Below are positions 59,173 through 64,000 of a stretch of 64,000 nucleotides of DNA, in pieces (positions within the stretch are counted from its first letter, which is position 1; every line of letters begins with the position of its first letter). The stretch lies in assembly GCA_905250115.1 (NCBI GenBank), contig CAJNOI010000011.1, positions 889,414-953,413 of the forward strand, read 5' to 3'. The stretch comes from Adineta steineri. Lineage: Eukaryota > Rotifera > Eurotatoria > Adinetida > Adinetidae. The notes under the pieces were generated by a model. That model was not told where the DNA came from. It was given only the letters and a program-made list of their open reading frames with translations, and made no database searches. The position numbers and the translations under genes were made by a program.

Positions 59173-61414
59173 ATGATGGCATGGCATCGTTTACGCTGGT
59201 GTATACGAATGTTAAGATCGAAAACGGGTCGAATGATTATTATGCTTATTTTAACAGTTGGTATAGCAGTAGCTGAAATAGTATACGGAATTCGTAGTCG
59301 ATCCCAATTACTCATTGCCGATGGACTCTTTTCATTTGCTGAAGGTATTGCATTAGTTGGTTCGTTAGTTGCATTACGTTATGCAAAAGCAAAACGTTTA
59401 CATGCTAAAAATACTTTTGGGTAAGTTTATTTTATTATTTCAATAAAAACAAATTAAATTTTCATTGTTTTTCTATTTTAGTTGGGCTCGATTAGAATTA
59501 CTCGCTGGTCTTCTACAAGAAGTTCTTCTTTTATCTTTATCACTTTCTATTATTGTCGATGCTATTAATAAATTAATTAATCCAAATCATATTGAAGATC
59601 CATCAGCTATGATTTATTTAGGTTCAGCTGGTGCTTGTATTGGTTTATTAGGTTTATTTTTATTTCGTGGTTATTCTCATGATCATAATATTGGAGATGA
59701 AATCGTTGAACAGAAAAAAAATGATTTTGTACAAAGTGTTTATACAACATTACGAAATCTTGATATGAATCATACAGATAATGAACAAATTGTAAATGAA
59801 CAAAATACTATTATAGTTAAACCTGAAATTATTATTAATGAAACAACAGTAAATATTAATCAAAAACCTCGAAAATCACATGATTTAGTTTTACCATCAT
59901 TAAATGATACATATACAAATGCATTTATTACTGCTGATATAACTCAAACAGAAACTATTGATACGAAAGAACAACGATTAAATGTACCAACAAGAATATC
60001 TAGTGGATTAAATCGAATGAGAACTAGAAGTGGTGAATCAACAGCCTATTCAACATTAATGTTAAATGAAGAGAAAAGTGAATTAGATGATGATTTTCAA
60101 GAATCAAGAGTTTATGCAACACTTCATGCATTATGTTTACATTCATTGGTAAGTATCTATTGTTTGATTTTGTATTAAATATATAATCTAAGTTGAATTG
60201 TCTATTTTCTTTGATTCTCATGTGATTTCTATTAAGTATAATTCTCTTGGGATTTTAAATATGCAGTCGAGAATGTGCACTTGTTTTTATTTCTTGAATA
60301 ATATTAACTATCGGAAGACAATTTAGTTTCCATTGTGTATAACATACACATTAGTAGAATTATTTATCAATCTAAATAAACTTATCTTAAAATAATGAGA
60401 ACGTTTAATTAAAGTGCTTTTATGTCTATGAGTTTCAACTGAATATCTTTTTGTATCAGTTATTTATCATGATTTTACTTGGCATTCTTTTCTCATGTGA
60501 TACGAGTACATTTTCAAGTATTTCTATTTCAAGTGTATCGAACATACCGAATGATGAAGTTGTTCTTTCCGAGAAAATCTGGGTTTTAAAGTGATATATG
60601 ATATTTCTACTAATTGAGCGTCATAAAATGCAAATTATATACTGACGTTCAATTTGTAGATTAGGTCAAATTGACCTAAACGAGGAAAAAAAAGAATTAT
60701 GAAAACTAATAATTATAATTTCCTCTTTTTTTGTTTTTGTTTTAATTAGGCTGTCCTTCTAGAATCATCTATTGTACTTTTTTCTGGTTTATTAAATAAA
60801 TTTATCCCAAGTAAAGATCGTTCTGGTCAACCAGTCAATGTCTGGTTAAAATATATTGATCCTGCATTAACATTACTGATGGTAATAATTATCGCAGTTA
60901 AAGCTATTCCTGTTGTTTGGTCTCTTGGTCATATTCTTGTTGAAGCTGTTCCATCGGGTATAAATACTCGTCAATTAATTCAAACAATTATGAAAACAAT
61001 ACCACAAATACGTGCAGTACATAGTGTACATGTTTGGAGGTAATCAAAAAACTTTCTTTTCTTTTTTTTTTTACCGAAATTTGCTTATTTAGAGCCACAG
61101 CTCGAGATGTATTTGCAACGTTACATGTTGTTTGTAATGATGATTTATCATTAAGTACATGTACAGAATTATTTGGTCGTCAATTACAAAGAATATTTGA
61201 AACACATTGTATACGTCATTTTACATTACAATTTGAATATATCAGACCAGGTGAAAATATACATAAATGTGCATATGGTACTCGAAAACGACATCGTGGT
61301 CATCAATCGAGTTCTGAAGATAATGATAATGTTATTCAATCACAGATTGATATACGTGTTACTTCAATTAAAACAAATCATATTGTTCTTAATTCAGTAG
61401 GAGAATATGTCTAA
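59173..61414 (+). CDS. ZnT/cation-diffusion-facilitator-like transporter with altered metal site
   Basis: Exons 59173-59420, 59482-60148, 60750-61039, 61093-61414 give 508 residues. Six membrane helices with a long loop between helices 4 and 5 (about residues 175-290) fit SLC30A1/A10-type transporters. The family block NTFGWARLELLAGLLQE corresponds to NTFGWxRxEVxGALVN of ZnT1, and HSVHVWR starts the cytoplasmic metal-binding domain. In ZnTs helix 2 holds HxxxD and helix 5 HxxxD; here helix 2 reads F53-S-F-A-E57 and helix 5 H303-S-L-A-V307, so only one of four zinc ligands is kept. It may carry another ion, or act as a partner in a heterodimer. The cytoplasmic loop has few histidines (SHDHN only), unlike the His-rich loop of ZnTs. 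The second intron, 601 bases, is much longer than its neighbours. Confidence 0.8.
60661..60679. promoter_or_regulatory. AGGTCA inverted repeat, 3-base spacer
   Basis: TTAGGTCAAATTGACCTAA, in intron 2 of the ZnT-like gene, contains two perfect nuclear-receptor half sites as IR3, 71 bases before exon 3. It is a motif match only. Confidence 0.3.
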
Positions 61415-63347
61415 AAATCGAATCTTTTTTTCTTTTTGTTTTTTTGTGATATGTTTTTTTCTTTTATCTTTGTAAGTCATTCCAATGTTTTTATTTTTCT
61501 TTTTTCTACTTATTCTCTAAAAAAAATTTTTTTTTCTTCTGTCTTGATTCGAATTTGTATAGATAGTGAAATTATTGTTTTTGTTTGATAGAAAAATTAA
61601 TATACAAAAAAATGTTGCCGGTGATTGAGAGACAAGAAATTTTGTGTGCAAAATGATTTGTTTTTTATGTAGTATAAAGATTATTTTTCACATGTGCAAG
61701 TTTTTTACTTAATGATCAAATATATATTAATAGAGAATAGAATAATTGATAACAAATGAGCCTAAGGGTACTTTTTTTAAAGGCAAAAAACGAGGTTTAT
61801 ATTATCGGATAATAGTTTGAAGAGTCAGAAATGTGTTAGTACTTGTGGCATTTATTTTCACTTAGGAATTTAATGATGACTGCTTCGATAGCTAGGAATA
61901 TGAGTACTAATGTTTTTCATGATGACGACAATCAGATAAATTTCTTATGCTTGATATCCTAGAGATTTCCAATATAACTCATTCTGCTTCCTCGATGATT
62001 ATAATCTCTTATAAATAGCAATTTAGTCGATTATTAAATTAAGTTCCGATTATATTAATAATCTTTTTATTAAACAGATAAAGATCTAATATTTCAATCT
62101 ATGTTGGCATCATACCATATGTGTAAGATATTCCACAAATGATAATTATTTAAGTAATTCATGTATCTTACGTATTAATCAAGCAATATAATTGATTTTT
62201 TTTCTTTTTATGTCATCATGAAAACTATTTTTTTGAATTCATTCGATTTCTTAGGTTAATCTATTCTTTAGGTCATATGGAGTTTCAACTATTGTTTTGT
62301 TGACATTTTTTTTTGACATGGCTCGACAAGGGGAAATTCGATGGAGTCAAGCCTGAAGACAGGCAAGGTCAAAGTAATAACGTATCCAGCTGATACTAAA
62401 CACGTCGTTAGATCAAGTACAAATTGCCTTCCAGCAAGTCTCGTCTTTTAAAGAGCGAACGCTGAATAATAACTTTTTTCTAGACAGATGTAACATACAC
62501 ACTTCTTCAAAGTCCATAGTGTGTTTGGCAACAGATGGATTAATATTTTGAATTCGCTTATCTTCAAATTTAACTCTATCGGATTTCCCTTTATAGAGTC
62601 ATCTCGAAATCTTTTCATGATCTTTAACAACAACTATGAACAGTAGAATAATTAACATGCATTCCAAAAGCTATACATAGATCTTTAACCATATCATATA
62701 TAAAATATTCATAGAATGTATGTGTATGTTTAAATTATATTCGTTTAACTGTTAATATAGATTAATTTAAGAATATAACTGAAAGAGCATAAAGTATTTA
62801 TAATACAATATATTTTTTATTGATACAATTCATGTAGATCTAATTCTTTCATACGTCTACGAAATATTTGATGTTATCATATTTCAGAAAACAATACTTG
62901 CAGTTAATTATTTCTTACGTTCAAAATTTAAAATGTGTTTTTTTTCAAAGATTGTATCATAATCAAAATGCATATAATTTCTACTTATGTAAGAGTAAGA
63001 AGTGCAATTAATATTAAACTTATCACATTTCTAAGTAATATCTAAATCTATTATTATTCTGACACAAAAAGATAAGTTTCATAATGATTTTTTCTTCAAA
63101 TCACATTAAATTTTCAAGCCCCTTACAAATGTAGATTGCATCGCCTATAAATATGATAGTAAAATTATATTCAATCATCATTTATTCGTCGTTTTTTTTC
63201 ATACTATTAAATTTTAGTTGTTTTTCTCATTTAACTTCTTCTTTCATTTTTTCAATAAACAGATACAAAACAACAACAACAATACATAGCAAGAAATCAA
63301 GCGAATTTTTATGATAATATTGTTGTCGTTTATTTTGTTGTTGTCTT
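61415..63347. other. intergenic between ZnT-like gene and RPL15
   Basis: Mostly AT-rich and empty. The patch 62325-62460 is less AT-rich than its surroundings, with small inverted pieces (CCTGAAGACAGG), and may be a relic of a repeat, but no gene or element could be identified. Confidence 0.5.
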
Positions 63348-64000
63348 TTAACGATATCGTCGAAGACTGAGTTGTTGACGACGTTTCCAGCATGTACGAC
63401 GTGAACCACCAGTTGCAAGTGAATAACGATGACCATGACCAAGTCCACGAGATTTTCGTCCAGCTGATGTTAAACCACGTAATTCACGATGTTTCTTGTT
63501 AGATCTGCATATCCAGTTAATACGTGCATCACGACGAATACCTATTTAATAATGAAAAAATAATGTATAAAAGACATAAAAAATTGATTTATTATTCTTT
63601 ACCTTTGTGGCATGGATCAATAAGAATAACTTCATAAAATTTAAATGTTGCATCTTGTGCAATCCAATATGAATTAAGAACACGTAATGTTGGACAACGA
63701 CGACCGACACGTTCTTCAGCAACCGATTGTAATGAACGTTGGAATTTTAATTGATTGATACCTTGATGTTTTGGTTTACCGTAGACTTGACCTTTTGGTA
63801 CTGGTTTCTTTCGTGAACCACGACGAACACGGACACGATAGATAACCTAAATTATATATATATATAATTTACTATTTAATAATGAAAAAATAAAGTTTAT
63901 TTACATAGCCAGCTTTAGCTTTATAACCAACACGACGAGCTTTTTCAGGTCGAGTTGATTTTGGAGCACGATGAATGGCAGCTAATTGTCGATAATGCCA
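63348..64000 (-). CDS. RPL15: 60S ribosomal protein L15 (5' part outside window)
   Basis: Component of the large ribosomal subunit. Minus-strand exons seen: 64000-63905 (partial), 63846-63603 and 63541-63348. They read from [20 protein letters not shown] through [76 protein letters not shown] and [11 protein letters not shown] to the stop. This matches eukaryotic L15 from about residue 30 on, with all introns in frame. The missing N-terminal exon lies to the right of the window. Short introns of 58-61 bases, like the other genes here. Confidence 0.97.

Noticed and set aside
62325-62633. Less AT-rich patch with a 61-codon minus-strand frame, considered as a gene or transposon relic
   Set aside because: No recognisable protein block in any frame and no repeat ends; left as unexplained.
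1-64000. CRISPR arrays, operons or other bacterial features
   Set aside because: The genes have spliceosomal introns and animal families; no array of regular direct repeats with unique spacers was seen. The 147-base and 126-base repeats are inside protein-coding exons.

Overview
This is a eukaryotic window: AT-rich DNA with about a dozen multi-exon genes, mostly short introns (about 50-60 bp), and animal-specific gene families (polyhomeotic, akirin, Yippee-like, SLC4, SLC22, FAM114). The small introns, a single-exon gene joining an R-S-E type ADP-ribosyltransferase to kinesin-light-chain-like TPRs, a secreted PAN / Thr-Ser linker / FG-GAP gene, and interspersed TGTGGG-like repeats together point to a bdelloid rotifer (Adineta/Rotaria type). 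The bdelloid assignment is inference; the animal assignment is firm.

Layout, left block (1-33 kb, gene-rich): a half-size ABC transporter (ABCB9/TAP-like, 5' end outside the window), the DNA-repair enzyme PNKP, an SLC4 bicarbonate transporter, a FAM114A protein, a small unrecognised protein, a 5S rRNA gene on the minus strand, a minus-strand core-1 beta-3-galactosyltransferase-like gene, a Yippee-like protein, a membrane-anchored copine-domain protein, a polyhomeotic-like Polycomb protein and the ER chaperone GRP94.

Middle block (33-50 kb, accessory): a decayed BTB gene, a 5'-truncated TPR remnant, several G-rich fold-back repeats, a 100-N assembly gap, the ART-TPR gene, a roughly 3.5 kb stretch with no genes, a 0.96 kb sequence present three times in tandem (one copy split by a 430 bp element with inverted repeats), and the PAN/FG-GAP gene.

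Right block (50-64 kb): akirin, an SLC22-like transporter with a very long cytoplasmic tail, a ZnT/CDF-like transporter whose zinc site looks degenerate, and the 3' part of ribosomal protein L15 on the minus strand, cut by the window edge.

The core genes do not form a pathway; they are ordinary dispersed housekeeping and signalling genes. The unusual material is concentrated in the 33-50 kb block. Exon limits were set by hand from GT/AG sites, reading frame and family conservation; nearly all models close in frame, and the one non-canonical site (GC-AG, ABC transporter) is needed to keep frame.
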